NCBI GenBank assembly: GCA_031262785.1
Contig: JAISHB010000057.1
Coordinates: forward strand, 1 to 38,436
Direction of reading: 5' to 3'
DNA from: Prevotellaceae bacterium
Lineage (GTDB): Bacteria; Bacteroidota; Bacteroidia; Bacteroidales; Bacteroidaceae
DNA length: 38,436 bases
The translations under genes and the position numbers were made by a program. The notes under the pieces were generated by a model, which saw only the letters and a list, made by a program, of their open reading frames with translations, was not told where the DNA came from and ran no database searches. Shown one piece after another: positions 22,339 through 31,758 of the stretch (position 1 is its first letter; the number at the start of each line of letters is the position of its first letter).

Positions 22339-25107
22339 ATGAAAAAGAAACTACTGGTCGTCTGTACCACAGCCCTTTGTACTTTTTCCCTCCTGGCGCA
22401 GGATACTGCCTGGCCGCCGGTGACGGCAGAAGCCCGTCCCGGGTCGCGCTGGTGGTGGATGGGCAGTGCGGTGGATGCCGCCAATCTCACGTCTAATCTC
22501 GAAGCGTATGCCAAAGCCGGCATGGGCACGATGGAGATCACGCCCATCTATGGAGTGCAGGGAAATGAAGCTCACGAGGTTTCCTACCTTTCACCCCAAT
22601 GGATGCAACTGTTGCGCCACACCGAAAGCGAAGCAGCGCGACTGGGTATGAAAATAGATATGAATAACGGTACCGGATGGCCTTTTGGCGGGCCGGAGGT
22701 AACCATAGAGGATGCTGCCTGTAAACTGATTACCGAAACGTATGCTGTGCAGGGAGGCGAGCGACTGAAAACAAAAATCATCCCGAGCGACATCAAACAA
22801 CAAGCTGTTGCCAAGCTACAACGATTGATGGCCTATTCTTCCGACAAATGCGTTGACCTGACATCGAAAGTAGACTCCGATGGCATGCTCAACTGGAAAG
22901 CTCCCCGCGGAGGTGAGTGGCATCTGATTGCCGCTTTTTGCGGAAAGACCTTTCAACAGGTGAAGCGTGCAGCCCCCGGAGGTGCCGGCTGGGTGATGAA
23001 TCATTTCTCGTCTAAGGCGGTGGCTAACTATCTGCAGCGCTTCGAGCGGGCCTTTGCCCAAACCGATACGCCCTATCCGCACAATTTCTTCAACGACTCT
23101 TACGAAGTGTACGGGGCAGACTGGACAGACGATCTGTTTGAACAGTTCGAGCGTCGTCGCGGATACAAGCTCGAAAATCATTTACCCGAGTTCTTGACTA
23201 AAGAGCGCAAGGATGCTACCCGTCGCATCGTGTCGGACTATCGTGAAACGCTGGGTGAGTTGTTGCAGGAAAACTTTACCCGCCAATGGACAGACTGGGC
23301 ACACCGGCACCATGCTCAAACCCGTAATCAGGCGCATGGCTCGCCGGGTAATCTTATCGACCTCTACGCCACGGTGGACATCCCCGAATGTGAGGGCTTC
23401 GGTCTTTCCAACTTTCACATCAAAGGATTACGCACCGATACTCCTTATATTCGCAAGAACGACTCCGATTTGTCGATGTTGAAATATGCCTCGTCGGGTG
23501 CACACATTGCGGGCAAGCCCTATACTTCGTCGGAAACCTTCACTTGGTTGACCGAACATTTCCGTACCTCGTTGTCGCAATGCAAGCCTGATGTCGATTT
23601 GATGTTTGTCTCGGGTGTTAATCACGTCTATTTTCACGGCACCACCTATTCTCCCAAAGAGGCTGCATGGCCCGGGTGGAAGTTCTATGCCAGCATGGAT
23701 ATGAGTCCGACGAACAACATTTGGCGCGATGCTCCGGCATTCTTTGATTACATCACCCGTTGCCAAAGCTTTTTGCAGATGGGTAAGCCCGACAACGATT
23801 TTCTGGTCTACTTGCCCGTTTACGATATGTGGAACGAACAACGCGGTCGGTTGCTGCAATTTACCATTCACAGTATGGAGAGCCGTGCACCCCGTTTCAT
23901 CGAGGCGGTTCACCGCATCAATAATGCGGGTTATGACATGGATTATATTTCGGATAGCTTTATCCGTACCGCCACGTGCCGTAACGGGAAGATATACACA
24001 TCGGGCGGAACGGCTTATAGTGGGCTGGTGATACCTGCCGCCCGTCTGATGCCTGCCGATGTGTTGCAGAAGCTGCTCACGCTGGCCAACGAGGGTGCCA
24101 AAATCGTCTTTTTGGAACATTACCCCGAAGATGTTCCGGGATTTCTTCGGATGGGAAGTGATGCCTTTAAGCAGGTGTTGGCGCAATTGCAAGCGCTGGC
24201 GGGTAAAGGACATGTCTTCTTCGGCAGTGACTATGCTGCTACATTGGCCGCCACCGGAGTGATTCCCGAGGCAATGAAAGCAAACTATGGGCTGAGTGCC
24301 ATTCGTCGTATCAATAAGGATGGGAATCACTATTTTATCTCTGCGCTGAAAGCCGATGGAGTATCCGCATGGGTGCCGTTGGCTGTAGAGGCAGCATCGG
24401 CTGTGTTTTATAATCCGATGAACGGCACCTCGGGCTTGGCACCGTTGCGTCAGCACAACGGCCGAACAGAGGTTTACTTGGAGCTGGCCTCCGGAGAGAG
24501 CATCATTCTAAAAACCTTCCGAACAGCCCTCCCGGATAATGTGTTGCCACCCTATCCTATGGTGTCGGGTAGCGTAAATGACCTGAAATCATTTAGTTGG
24601 TTGCCCGGCGACTATAAACAGCAATGGGGCTTCCAATTCCTGTCCGCAACTCCTTCGGTAACTGATGTTCCGGATAGCGTAGCACTTGGCTCGTGGACAG
24701 AACTTCCTTCGGAGGGAGTGAAGAATACCATGGGGACAGCCCGGTATACCACCACCTTCACGGTTGCCAATCCTGCCGAGGCTGCCGATTGGCTGTTGGA
24801 CTTGGGAGATGTGCGTGAAAGTGCCCGCATCCGTATCAACGGTCAGGCAGTGGCGACCCTATTTGCGGTACCTTTCCGCTGTTTGGTGGGCCGGTACATT
24901 CGGCAGGGTAATAACCTCCTTGAGATTGAAGTGACCAACTTGCCCGCCAACCGCATTGCCCAAATGGATAGAGAAGGCATTGTGTGGCGCAAATTCAAGG
25001 ATACCAATATCGTGAACATCCATTATAAGAAAGAAAACTACGGTAAGTGGACACCGGTGCCCAGTGGATTGTTGGGGCCTGTGACGCTGGTGCCGATTGA
25101 AAAATAA
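22339..25107 (+). CDS. GH106 alpha-L-rhamnosidase
   Basis: A 922-residue exported glycoside hydrolase (signal peptide MKKKLLVVCTTALCTFSLLA) of family GH106, which removes alpha-linked L-rhamnose. Family landmarks are RPGSRWWWMGSAVD (residues 33-46), MEITPIYG, DMNNGTGWPFGGPE (107-120), DLYATVDIPECEGFG and SSETFTWLTEHFRTSL. The C-terminal part (ADWLLDLGDVRESARIRINGQAV) resembles the beta-sandwich galactose-binding-like domain seen in such enzymes. The start 7 bases after the GH105 stop gives a good signal peptide; the frame runs 44 codons further into GH105 by chance. Placed between GH105 and the PL11 lyase, it would release the rhamnose that the downstream rha genes consume. Confidence 0.92.
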   Translation: MKKKLLVVCTTALCTFSLLAQDTAWPPVTAEARPGSRWWWMGSAVDAANLTSNLEAYAKAGMGTMEITPIYGVQGNEAHEVSYLSPQWMQLLRHTESEAARLGMKIDMNNGTGWPFGGPEVTIEDAACKLITETYAVQGGERLKTKIIPSDIKQQAVAKLQRLMAYSSDKCVDLTSKVDSDGMLNWKAPRGGEWHLIAAFCGKTFQQVKRAAPGGAGWVMNHFSSKAVANYLQRFERAFAQTDTPYPHNFFNDSYEVYGADWTDDLFEQFERRRGYKLENHLPEFLTKERKDATRRIVSDYRETLGELLQENFTRQWTDWAHRHHAQTRNQAHGSPGNLIDLYATVDIPECEGFGLSNFHIKGLRTDTPYIRKNDSDLSMLKYASSGAHIAGKPYTSSETFTWLTEHFRTSLSQCKPDVDLMFVSGVNHVYFHGTTYSPKEAAWPGWKFYASMDMSPTNNIWRDAPAFFDYITRCQSFLQMGKPDNDFLVYLPVYDMWNEQRGRLLQFTIHSMESRAPRFIEAVHRINNAGYDMDYISDSFIRTATCRNGKIYTSGGTAYSGLVIPAARLMPADVLQKLLTLANEGAKIVFLEHYPEDVPGFLRMGSDAFKQVLAQLQALAGKGHVFFGSDYAATLAATGVIPEAMKANYGLSAIRRINKDGNHYFISALKADGVSAWVPLAVEAASAVFYNPMNGTSGLAPLRQHNGRTEVYLELASGESIILKTFRTALPDNVLPPYPMVSGSVNDLKSFSWLPGDYKQQWGFQFLSATPSVTDVPDSVALGSWTELPSEGVKNTMGTARYTTTFTVANPAEAADWLLDLGDVRESARIRINGQAVATLFAVPFRCLVGRYIRQGNNLLEIEVTNLPANRIAQMDREGIVWRKFKDTNIVNIHYKKENYGKWTPVPSGLLGPVTLVPIEK

Positions 25108-25126
25108 CATTAATCCCCCTTTGATA

Positions 25127-26953
25127 ATGAAAAGAATAATCACCTCTTGCATGGCAATCTGCTGTATCTCGTTAGCCTTGCAAGCACAAGACCCGCGTGA
25201 ACGCACCTACTATTATGAGATTCTTCAACCCGCTCACGAGCCTAAGCCCAAAGTGGAAGGTTTTGCTGCCCAGCGGGTAGTGGAGCGGTTAAACCGTGGT
25301 CTTGCAGCAGCTCCTTCGCAAGACGGCAAAGGAGTGTATCTAAGTTGGCGTCTGTTGGCCTCGGATGATGCCTCCACCACTTTCCATGTCTACCGTGAGG
25401 CGGATGGAAAGCGTCGTCGCCTAACCAAACAACCCATTGCCAAGACGTGTGACTTCATCGATGAGCATCCTCTTGAGAAAGCGGTCTACTATGTGGAAGC
25501 GTTGGTGAAAGGCAAGAAGCCGATGACCTCGGAGAAGCTGCCTGTGCTGCTCTCCGCATGGAAGAATTACCTCTCCATCCCCATTCGCGAAAATGCTCGC
25601 GTGGGCAAACTGGCCGTGGCCGATTTGAACGGAGACGGTTATTACGACTATATCGTCCGCACGCCTGCCAGCAATGTCGACCCGGGAATGCCGGGTGATA
25701 GTACCGGCATTACCTATAAGATTTCTGCTTATCTGCACGACGGCACCTATCTCTGGACATACGACCTCGGCTTGGGCATTGAACCCGGCGTGTGGTATTC
25801 TCCCTTTGTGGCCTATGATTTCGATGGCGACGGATGCGCCGAGGTGGCACTGAAAACCTCAGGAGACGATTATAAGCGCAATGCCAAGCACCGCGTATAT
25901 GCCGGCAGCGAATATTTGACCGTGCTCAATGGCATGACCGGTAAGGAGATTGCCCGCGTAGCGTGGCCCGAACGCAACGATCGCTACGGCAACCTCATCC
26001 GCCAGAACCGCAATCAAATGGGCATCGCCTACCTCGACGGGAAGACGCCTTACCTCTTGGCTGCCCGCGGAACCTATAAGCTGATGGTGGTGGATGCATG
26101 GATGCTGCACGAGGGCAAACTAACCCGCGCATGGCGTTGGGACGGCGACGAAGAGAACCCCGTGGTGCGCAGCATGGGTGCCCACAGCATGGTGACCGGT
26201 GATGTGGACGGCGACGGACGCGACGAAATCCTGCTCGGTTCCTGCATGCTCGATGACAACGGAACGCTGCTCTGGTCGTCCGGCTTGGGTCATAGTGACA
26301 AGGCCTATCTCTGCAAGCTGCGTCCCGACATGGAAGGGATGCAAGTCTACATGGTGAGTGAACCCAAGAAGGAAGACGGTCGGGGTGTTTCTGTCGTAGA
26401 TGCCCGTACCGGAAAGCTAATCTGGGGCATCAACCAAACCACTTTCCACGTAGGCGACGGCATGGTGGCCGACTTCTTGCCGTCACACCCCGGCTTAGAG
26501 TGCTTTGCCAGTGAAGACCGCAAAGGCGGCAGCACCGACAAATACCTGCTCACCGCCGACGGGAAGAAATTAGATGTTCCCAATGAAGAGGTTCCCGGCT
26601 GTCGCAACTGGGTATGGTGGGATGCCGACTTGTTGCGGGAGACCTTTCAGATGCCGAATCGTTGGAGCAATCCCTCGGCCGCCCGTCAAGGCATGAGCGT
26701 TTGGAAATGGAAAGGCGAAACCCTGACCACCGGTCTGCAAGGCGACATTCAACTGATTGCAGACTTGGACGGAGACTGGCGCGAGGAGGTTATTACCGCC
26801 CTGCCCGGCGAACTGCGCATCTACCGCACCAACATTCCTGCTCGTGACCGCCGCGTTACCCTCATGCAAGACCCGCTCTACCGCAGCTATATCATGCACC
26901 GCAGCATGGGATATCCCCAATCTCCCGTTCCCTCGTTCTATCTGGGCGAGTAA
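25127..26953 (+). CDS. PL11 rhamnogalacturonan lyase
   Basis: A 608-residue exported lyase (signal peptide MKRIITSCMAICCISLALQA) of polysaccharide lyase family 11, which cuts the alternating rhamnose-galacturonate backbone of rhamnogalacturonan I by beta-elimination, with calcium. After an N-terminal domain (GVYLSWRLLASD, VYREADGK) comes the eight-bladed propeller with Ca-loop-like motifs DLNGDGYYD (about 166), DFDGDGCAE (about 233), DVDGDGRDE (about 363) and DLDGDWREE (about 545), and the typical end MGYPQSPVPSFYLGE. An ATG ten codons earlier (25097) overlaps GH106; either start is possible, but 25127 gives a cleaner signal peptide. Its products are the substrates of the GH105 enzymes here. 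Confidence 0.94.
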   Translation: MKRIITSCMAICCISLALQAQDPRERTYYYEILQPAHEPKPKVEGFAAQRVVERLNRGLAAAPSQDGKGVYLSWRLLASDDASTTFHVYREADGKRRRLTKQPIAKTCDFIDEHPLEKAVYYVEALVKGKKPMTSEKLPVLLSAWKNYLSIPIRENARVGKLAVADLNGDGYYDYIVRTPASNVDPGMPGDSTGITYKISAYLHDGTYLWTYDLGLGIEPGVWYSPFVAYDFDGDGCAEVALKTSGDDYKRNAKHRVYAGSEYLTVLNGMTGKEIARVAWPERNDRYGNLIRQNRNQMGIAYLDGKTPYLLAARGTYKLMVVDAWMLHEGKLTRAWRWDGDEENPVVRSMGAHSMVTGDVDGDGRDEILLGSCMLDDNGTLLWSSGLGHSDKAYLCKLRPDMEGMQVYMVSEPKKEDGRGVSVVDARTGKLIWGINQTTFHVGDGMVADFLPSHPGLECFASEDRKGGSTDKYLLTADGKKLDVPNEEVPGCRNWVWWDADLLRETFQMPNRWSNPSAARQGMSVWKWKGETLTTGLQGDIQLIADLDGDWREEVITALPGELRIYRTNIPARDRRVTLMQDPLYRSYIMHRSMGYPQSPVPSFYLGE

Positions 26954-27018
26954 GACGTACTGTACACATCTTATCATTTCACATCCCGCAACCCCTCATT
27001 CATAACCAACGCATCTTC

Positions 27019-28473
27019 ATGAAACAGAGCTTTTTCGCCGTCGACTTAGGCGCCACCAGTGGACGCACCATCTTAGGTACTTTCACCTCCCAAGGGCTGG
27101 AACTCAGCCAAGTGAATCGTTTCCCCAACCATCTCATCGAAGTGGGCGGGCGTTTCTATTGGGATATTTACGAACTCTACCGTCACATTGTGGAGGGATT
27201 GAAGCTTGCCGCCCGCAGGGAAGATACCGAAATAGTCTCTATCGGCATCGACACGTGGGGTGTCGACTTCGTCTTTGTGGGTAAGGACGGACAGCTGCTG
27301 GGTCAACCGCGCGCCTATCGCGATCCGCATACCGTGGGAGCACCCGAGGCTTTCTTTGCCCGCGTGCCCGCCCAACAGGTGTATGGCTGGACCGGCATTC
27401 AGGTGATGAACTTCAATTCACTCTTTCAGCTGGATACGCTGCGGCGTGGGGACGACAGCCTCTTGGAAGCTGCCGACAAGATACTTTTCATGCCCGATGC
27501 CTTGAGTTACCTGCTTACCGGTGAGATGGTCACCGAATACACCATTGCCACCACCGCACAATTAGTCAATGCTGCTACCCGTCGGCTGGAGCCGGCACTA
27601 CTTGCCTCGCTTGGTCTCACCGAGGAAAACTTCGGGCGCTTTGTACAGCCCGGCACCGGCGTGGGCGTTTTGTCTAAAGAGTTGCAGGCGCAGACCGGAC
27701 TGGGCGCCGTTCCGGTGATTGCCGTGGCCGGTCACGACACCGCCTCGGCCGTGGCCGCCGTGCCGGCATTGGATAAGAACTTCGCCTATCTGAGTAGCGG
27801 TACGTGGTCGCTGATGGGCATCGAAACCGATGCGCCCGTGATTACCCCCGAGACCGAAGCCCTCAACTTCACCAACGAAGGAGGCATAGACGGCACCATT
27901 CGCCTGTTGAAGAACATCTGCGGCATGTGGCTCCTCGAGCGCTGCCGTGCCGACTGGGAAGAGACCGACTATGCCGCACTGATTGCCGAAGCCGGCGTGG
28001 CCGAACCCTTCCGCAGCCTCATCAACCCTGACGATGCGCGGTTTGCCAATCCCCCTTGTATGGAAGAGGCTATCCGCAACTACTGCGCGGCCTCCGGACA
28101 ACCCGTTCCGGCCACGCGTGGACAAGTGGTGCGTTGCATCTTCGAAAGTCTGGCGCTCAGGTATCGTCAAGTGTTCGACAACCTGCGCCGCCTCTCGCCC
28201 CGTCCGCTGCAGGTGCTGCATGTGATTGGAGGAGGAAGCCGGAACGATTTGCTCAACCAATGGACGGCCAACGCCCTTGCCTTGCCGGTGATTGCCGGCC
28301 CCTCGGAGGCCACGGCTATCGGCAACATCATGCTGCAGGCGCTGGCTGCCGGAGCGGCCACCGATGTGGCCTCCATGCGGCGCCTCATCCACGACTCCAT
28401 CCCGTTGAAAACCTACCAACCGCAGGAGGCGACCGTTTGGGAAGAGGCCTACAAGCGGTTTGAGAAGTTGTAA
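27019..28473 (+). CDS. rhaB: L-rhamnulokinase
   Basis: A 484-residue FGGY-family sugar kinase that phosphorylates L-rhamnulose to L-rhamnulose 1-phosphate. The N-terminal phosphate-binding motif FFAVDLGATSGRTILG (residues 5-20), TWGVDFVFV, GWTGIQVMNFNSLFQL, the catalytic-region AGHDTASAVAAVP and the C-terminal IGGGSRNDLLNQWTANALALPVIAGP motif are all typical of rhamnulokinase rather than xylulokinase. It begins 65 bases after the PL11 gene with no clear promoter and is followed by rhaA after 102 bases. Confidence 0.95.
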   Translation: MKQSFFAVDLGATSGRTILGTFTSQGLELSQVNRFPNHLIEVGGRFYWDIYELYRHIVEGLKLAARREDTEIVSIGIDTWGVDFVFVGKDGQLLGQPRAYRDPHTVGAPEAFFARVPAQQVYGWTGIQVMNFNSLFQLDTLRRGDDSLLEAADKILFMPDALSYLLTGEMVTEYTIATTAQLVNAATRRLEPALLASLGLTEENFGRFVQPGTGVGVLSKELQAQTGLGAVPVIAVAGHDTASAVAAVPALDKNFAYLSSGTWSLMGIETDAPVITPETEALNFTNEGGIDGTIRLLKNICGMWLLERCRADWEETDYAALIAEAGVAEPFRSLINPDDARFANPPCMEEAIRNYCAASGQPVPATRGQVVRCIFESLALRYRQVFDNLRRLSPRPLQVLHVIGGGSRNDLLNQWTANALALPVIAGPSEATAIGNIMLQALAAGAATDVASMRRLIHDSIPLKTYQPQEATVWEEAYKRFEKL

Positions 28474-28575
28474 AATCAAAACTTCCTCCGGCGTGTGCGT
28501 ACTAATGGCCTGCCTGTGCGTCTCCCTATCAAGCAGAACGAAACGAATCCATCATTATAATATCAAAAACAGAAT

Positions 28576-29826
28576 ATGAAAGAAGCATTAATTCTAAAAG
28601 GCTACGAAGTAGCCAAAGAGCGTTATGCCGCTATCGGCATCGACGCAGACAAGGCCATGGAAGCCTTGCAAAACATCTCCCTGTCGCTGCATTGCTGGCA
28701 GGCAGATGATGTGGCCGGTTTTGAGTCGGCCGGCGAATTGACGGGTGGCATTCAAACCACCGGCAACTATCCGGGCAAAGCCCGCAACATGGAAGAGCTG
28801 CGTGCCGACCTGCTCAAAGCGGCCAGCTACATTCCCGGCACCCACCGCGTGAATCTGCATGAGATTTACGGCGACTTCGGCGGTCAGTTTGTGGATCGCG
28901 ACCAAGTGGAACCCAAACATTTCGAGAGTTGGATGCAGTGGGCAGCCGAGCAAGGCATGAAGCTCGACTTCAACTCCACCTCCTTCTCGCATCCCAAGAG
29001 CGGCGACCTCACCCTGGCCAATCCCGACAAAGGGATTCGTGATTTCTGGATAGAGCACACCAAACGGTGTCGCGCCGTGGCCGAAGAGATGGGACGTCGC
29101 CAAGGCGATCCCTGTATCATGAACCTGTGGGTACACGACGGCAGCAAAGACATCACGGTGAACCGTATGTTGTATCGCGACCTGCTCAAACAATCGCTCG
29201 ACGAGATATTCGCCACGGACTACCGAAACATGAAAGATTGTGTGGAGTCGAAGGTGTTCGGCATCGGACTGGAGAGCTACACCGTGGGATCGAACGATTT
29301 CTACATTGCCTACGGTGCCACGCGCCAGAAAATCGTGACCCTCGACACCGGTCACTTCCATCCCACCGAAAGCGTGGCCGACAAACTCTCTTCACTCTTG
29401 CTTTTCATCCCCGAGATTATGCTGCACGTGAGCCGTCCCGTGCGTTGGGACAGCGACCACGTTACCATCATGAACGACGACACGCTCGACCTCTGCAAAG
29501 AGATTGTCCGTTGCGATGCCCTCAGCCGCGTACACATCGGGCTGGACTATTTCGATGCCTCCATCAACCGCATCGGTGCCTATGTGATCGGCAGCCGTGC
29601 CACGCAGAAATGTATGCTGCAAGCCCTGCTTGAGCCGCTGCAAACGTTGCGTGCCTACGAGGCAGCCGGACAGGGCTTCCAACGTCTGGCACTGCTCGAA
29701 GAAGCCAAGTCGTTGCCTTGGAACGCCGTGTGGGACATGTTCTGCTTGAAGAACAACGTGCCCGTGGGTGAGGAGTTTATCGGCGAGATTGAACAGTACG
29801 AACGCGAGGTTACCTCGAAACGATAA
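28576..29826 (+). CDS. rhaA: L-rhamnose isomerase
   Basis: A 416-residue metal-dependent isomerase converting L-rhamnose to L-rhamnulose in the cytoplasm. The active-site and metal-ligand region is clear: Glu233 in GIGLESYTVG, Asp257 in TLDTGHFHPTE, HVSRPVRWDSDHV (residues 284-296) and GLDYFDASINRIGAYVIG near the C-terminus. Length agrees with other RhaA proteins. It lies between rhaB and rhaT; the 102-base gap before it holds nothing recognisable, and its stop is 6 bases from the rhaT start. Confidence 0.97.
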   Translation: MKEALILKGYEVAKERYAAIGIDADKAMEALQNISLSLHCWQADDVAGFESAGELTGGIQTTGNYPGKARNMEELRADLLKAASYIPGTHRVNLHEIYGDFGGQFVDRDQVEPKHFESWMQWAAEQGMKLDFNSTSFSHPKSGDLTLANPDKGIRDFWIEHTKRCRAVAEEMGRRQGDPCIMNLWVHDGSKDITVNRMLYRDLLKQSLDEIFATDYRNMKDCVESKVFGIGLESYTVGSNDFYIAYGATRQKIVTLDTGHFHPTESVADKLSSLLLFIPEIMLHVSRPVRWDSDHVTIMNDDTLDLCKEIVRCDALSRVHIGLDYFDASINRIGAYVIGSRATQKCMLQALLEPLQTLRAYEAAGQGFQRLALLEEAKSLPWNAVWDMFCLKNNVPVGEEFIGEIEQYEREVTSKR

Positions 29827-29832
29827 GCCCTT

Positions 29833-30882
29833 ATGGAACTACTCATCGGTTTGCTTATCATCGCCATCGGCAGCTTCGGACAAAGCAGTTCGTATGTGCC
29901 GATTAAGAAAGTAAAAGAATGGTCTTGGGAGAGCTTTTGGCTCACCCAAGGCCTGTTTGCCTGGTTGGTGTTTCCGCTGCTGGGAGCACTCTTGGCCATT
30001 CCCGAAGGACAGAACCTGTTTGCTGTTATCGGCACGGCCGATTCGTCGGCCATCCTCAAGACCATCTTTTTCGGCGTGCTTTGGGGCATAGGCGGTCTAA
30101 CATTCGGATTGAGTATGCGCTATTTGGGCGTAGCTTTGGGACAGAGCATTGCCTTGGGCACCTGCTCGGCCTTTGGTACGCTGATACCGCCGCTGCTTCC
30201 TTCGCTCTTTCCCGAAGCCAAGCCGCTGACCCTGTTGTTGACGGTGGGCGTGGCCATCATGTTGGCCGGCATTTCCATCATTGGCTATGCCGGTGCCCTG
30301 AAGGCACAAAACCTCTCGGAAGAGGAGAAACGCAAGGCGGTGAAAGACTTTGCCCTGAAGAAGGGCTTGCTGATTGCCCTGCTTTCGGGTGTGATGAGCG
30401 CCTGCTTCAACTTAGGGTTGGAAGCCGGTGCCCCCATTAAAAAAGTGTTGCTGGACAACGGCGTGGATGCGCTCTATGCCGGACTTCCCTCCATCTTGCT
30501 GGTGACGCTGGGCGGCTTTGTGGCCAATGCCTGCTATTGCATCGGACAGAACATCAAGAACAAGACGGGCAAAGAGTATTTCTCGGTGAAAGGGAACGTA
30601 CTGATGAATAACCTGCTGTTTTGCGCCCTGGCCGGCGGCTTGTGGTATTCGCAATTCTTCGGTTTTGAAATGGGCAAAAGCTTCCTGACGGGAAGCCCGG
30701 TACTCTTGGCCTTTTCGTGGGGAATCTTGATGTCGCTCAATGTCACCTTCAGCAACCTCTGGGGTATTTGGCTCAAAGAGTGGAAGGGTGTAGGAACCAA
30801 AACCGTGACGGTATTGATTGTCGGGTTGCTGGTACTCATCTCTTCGATTATTCTGATGGCCATTGCCAACCCTGCTGCTTAA
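29833..30882 (+). CDS. rhaT: L-rhamnose/proton symporter
   Basis: A 349-residue inner-membrane transporter of the RhaT family with about ten hydrophobic helices. Family motifs are the N-terminal GSFGQSSSYVPIKKVKEWSWESFW, FGVLWGIGGLTFGLSMRYLGVALGQSIALG and SGVMSACFNLGLEAGAPI. It brings free L-rhamnose released in the periplasm into the cytoplasm. It starts 6 bases after rhaA, a tight pair. Confidence 0.95.
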   Translation: MELLIGLLIIAIGSFGQSSSYVPIKKVKEWSWESFWLTQGLFAWLVFPLLGALLAIPEGQNLFAVIGTADSSAILKTIFFGVLWGIGGLTFGLSMRYLGVALGQSIALGTCSAFGTLIPPLLPSLFPEAKPLTLLLTVGVAIMLAGISIIGYAGALKAQNLSEEEKRKAVKDFALKKGLLIALLSGVMSACFNLGLEAGAPIKKVLLDNGVDALYAGLPSILLVTLGGFVANACYCIGQNIKNKTGKEYFSVKGNVLMNNLLFCALAGGLWYSQFFGFEMGKSFLTGSPVLLAFSWGILMSLNVTFSNLWGIWLKEWKGVGTKTVTVLIVGLLVLISSIILMAIANPAA

Positions 30883-30918
30883 CGAATCTCTTTACTTATC
30901 ATTCCAACAGAAATATAG

Positions 30919-31728
30919 ATGAATTCCATCTTAACCAACCGTCCCGCCCTGGCCTACCAAGTAGGTCAGGTAGCGGAAGTTGCCGGATACCTCTGGCAAA
31001 AAGGGTGGGCCGAACGCAACGGAGGCAACATCACGGTGAACATCACCGAGTATGTCGACGATGCGTTGCGTGCGTTGCCCGCCCTGAGTGAAATCAAACC
31101 CATTGGCACTACCTTACCCCACCTCAAAGGGTGTTACTTCTTCTGCAAAGGAACTAACCGGCGCATGCGCGACCTTGCCCGCTGGCCGATGGACAACGGA
31201 TCGGTTATCCGCATCCTGGATGACTGTGCCTCGTATGTGATTATTGCCGATAAGGAGGTGCAGCCCACTTCGGAACTCCCCTCGCACCTGTCGGTGCACA
31301 ATCACCTCATTGCCAAAGGCTCGCCCTACAAAGCTTCGTTGCACACGCACCCCATCGAGCTGATTGCCATGACGCACAGCAAGAAATACTTGGAAAAAGA
31401 TGTGGCGACCAACCTGCTTTGGAGCATGATTCCCGAAACAAAAGCTTTTTGCCCGCGTGGGGTAGGAATTATTCCCTACGAACTGCCCAGCTCGGTGAAA
31501 TTGGCCGATGCTACCATTGCGGCGCTGGACGACTACGATGTGGCCATGTGGGAGAAGCACGGTGTCTTTGCCATTGATACCGACATCATGGCCGCCTTCG
31601 ATCAGGTGGATGTGCTGAACAAATCGGCGCTTATCTACATCGCTGCCAAGAACATGGGCTTCGAACCCGACGGTATGACCCGGGAACAGATGCGCGAACT
31701 GACGGTAGCCTTCCATCTGCCCAAATAA
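30919..31728 (+). CDS. rhaD: L-rhamnulose-1-phosphate aldolase
   Basis: A 269-residue class II zinc aldolase that splits L-rhamnulose 1-phosphate into dihydroxyacetone phosphate and L-lactaldehyde. Zinc ligands are His142 and His144 in SLHTHPIE and His214 in WEKHGVFA; the catalytic acid is Glu119 in PTSELPSH. These match His141, His143, His212 and Glu117 of the E. coli enzyme. GGNITVNITE near the N-terminus is the phosphate-binding motif. No lactaldehyde reductase or dehydrogenase is encoded in the window, so the fate of lactaldehyde must be set elsewhere. Confidence 0.96.
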   Translation: MNSILTNRPALAYQVGQVAEVAGYLWQKGWAERNGGNITVNITEYVDDALRALPALSEIKPIGTTLPHLKGCYFFCKGTNRRMRDLARWPMDNGSVIRILDDCASYVIIADKEVQPTSELPSHLSVHNHLIAKGSPYKASLHTHPIELIAMTHSKKYLEKDVATNLLWSMIPETKAFCPRGVGIIPYELPSSVKLADATIAALDDYDVAMWEKHGVFAIDTDIMAAFDQVDVLNKSALIYIAAKNMGFEPDGMTREQMRELTVAFHLPK

Positions 31729-31758
31729 TTCTCTTTAGCCATTAATTCCGATAAGAAT

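Noticed and set aside
21156..22547. 463-codon minus-strand open frame opposite the first GH105
   Set aside because: It spans the GH105-GH106 junction antisense, with no motif; both plus-strand genes are well supported.
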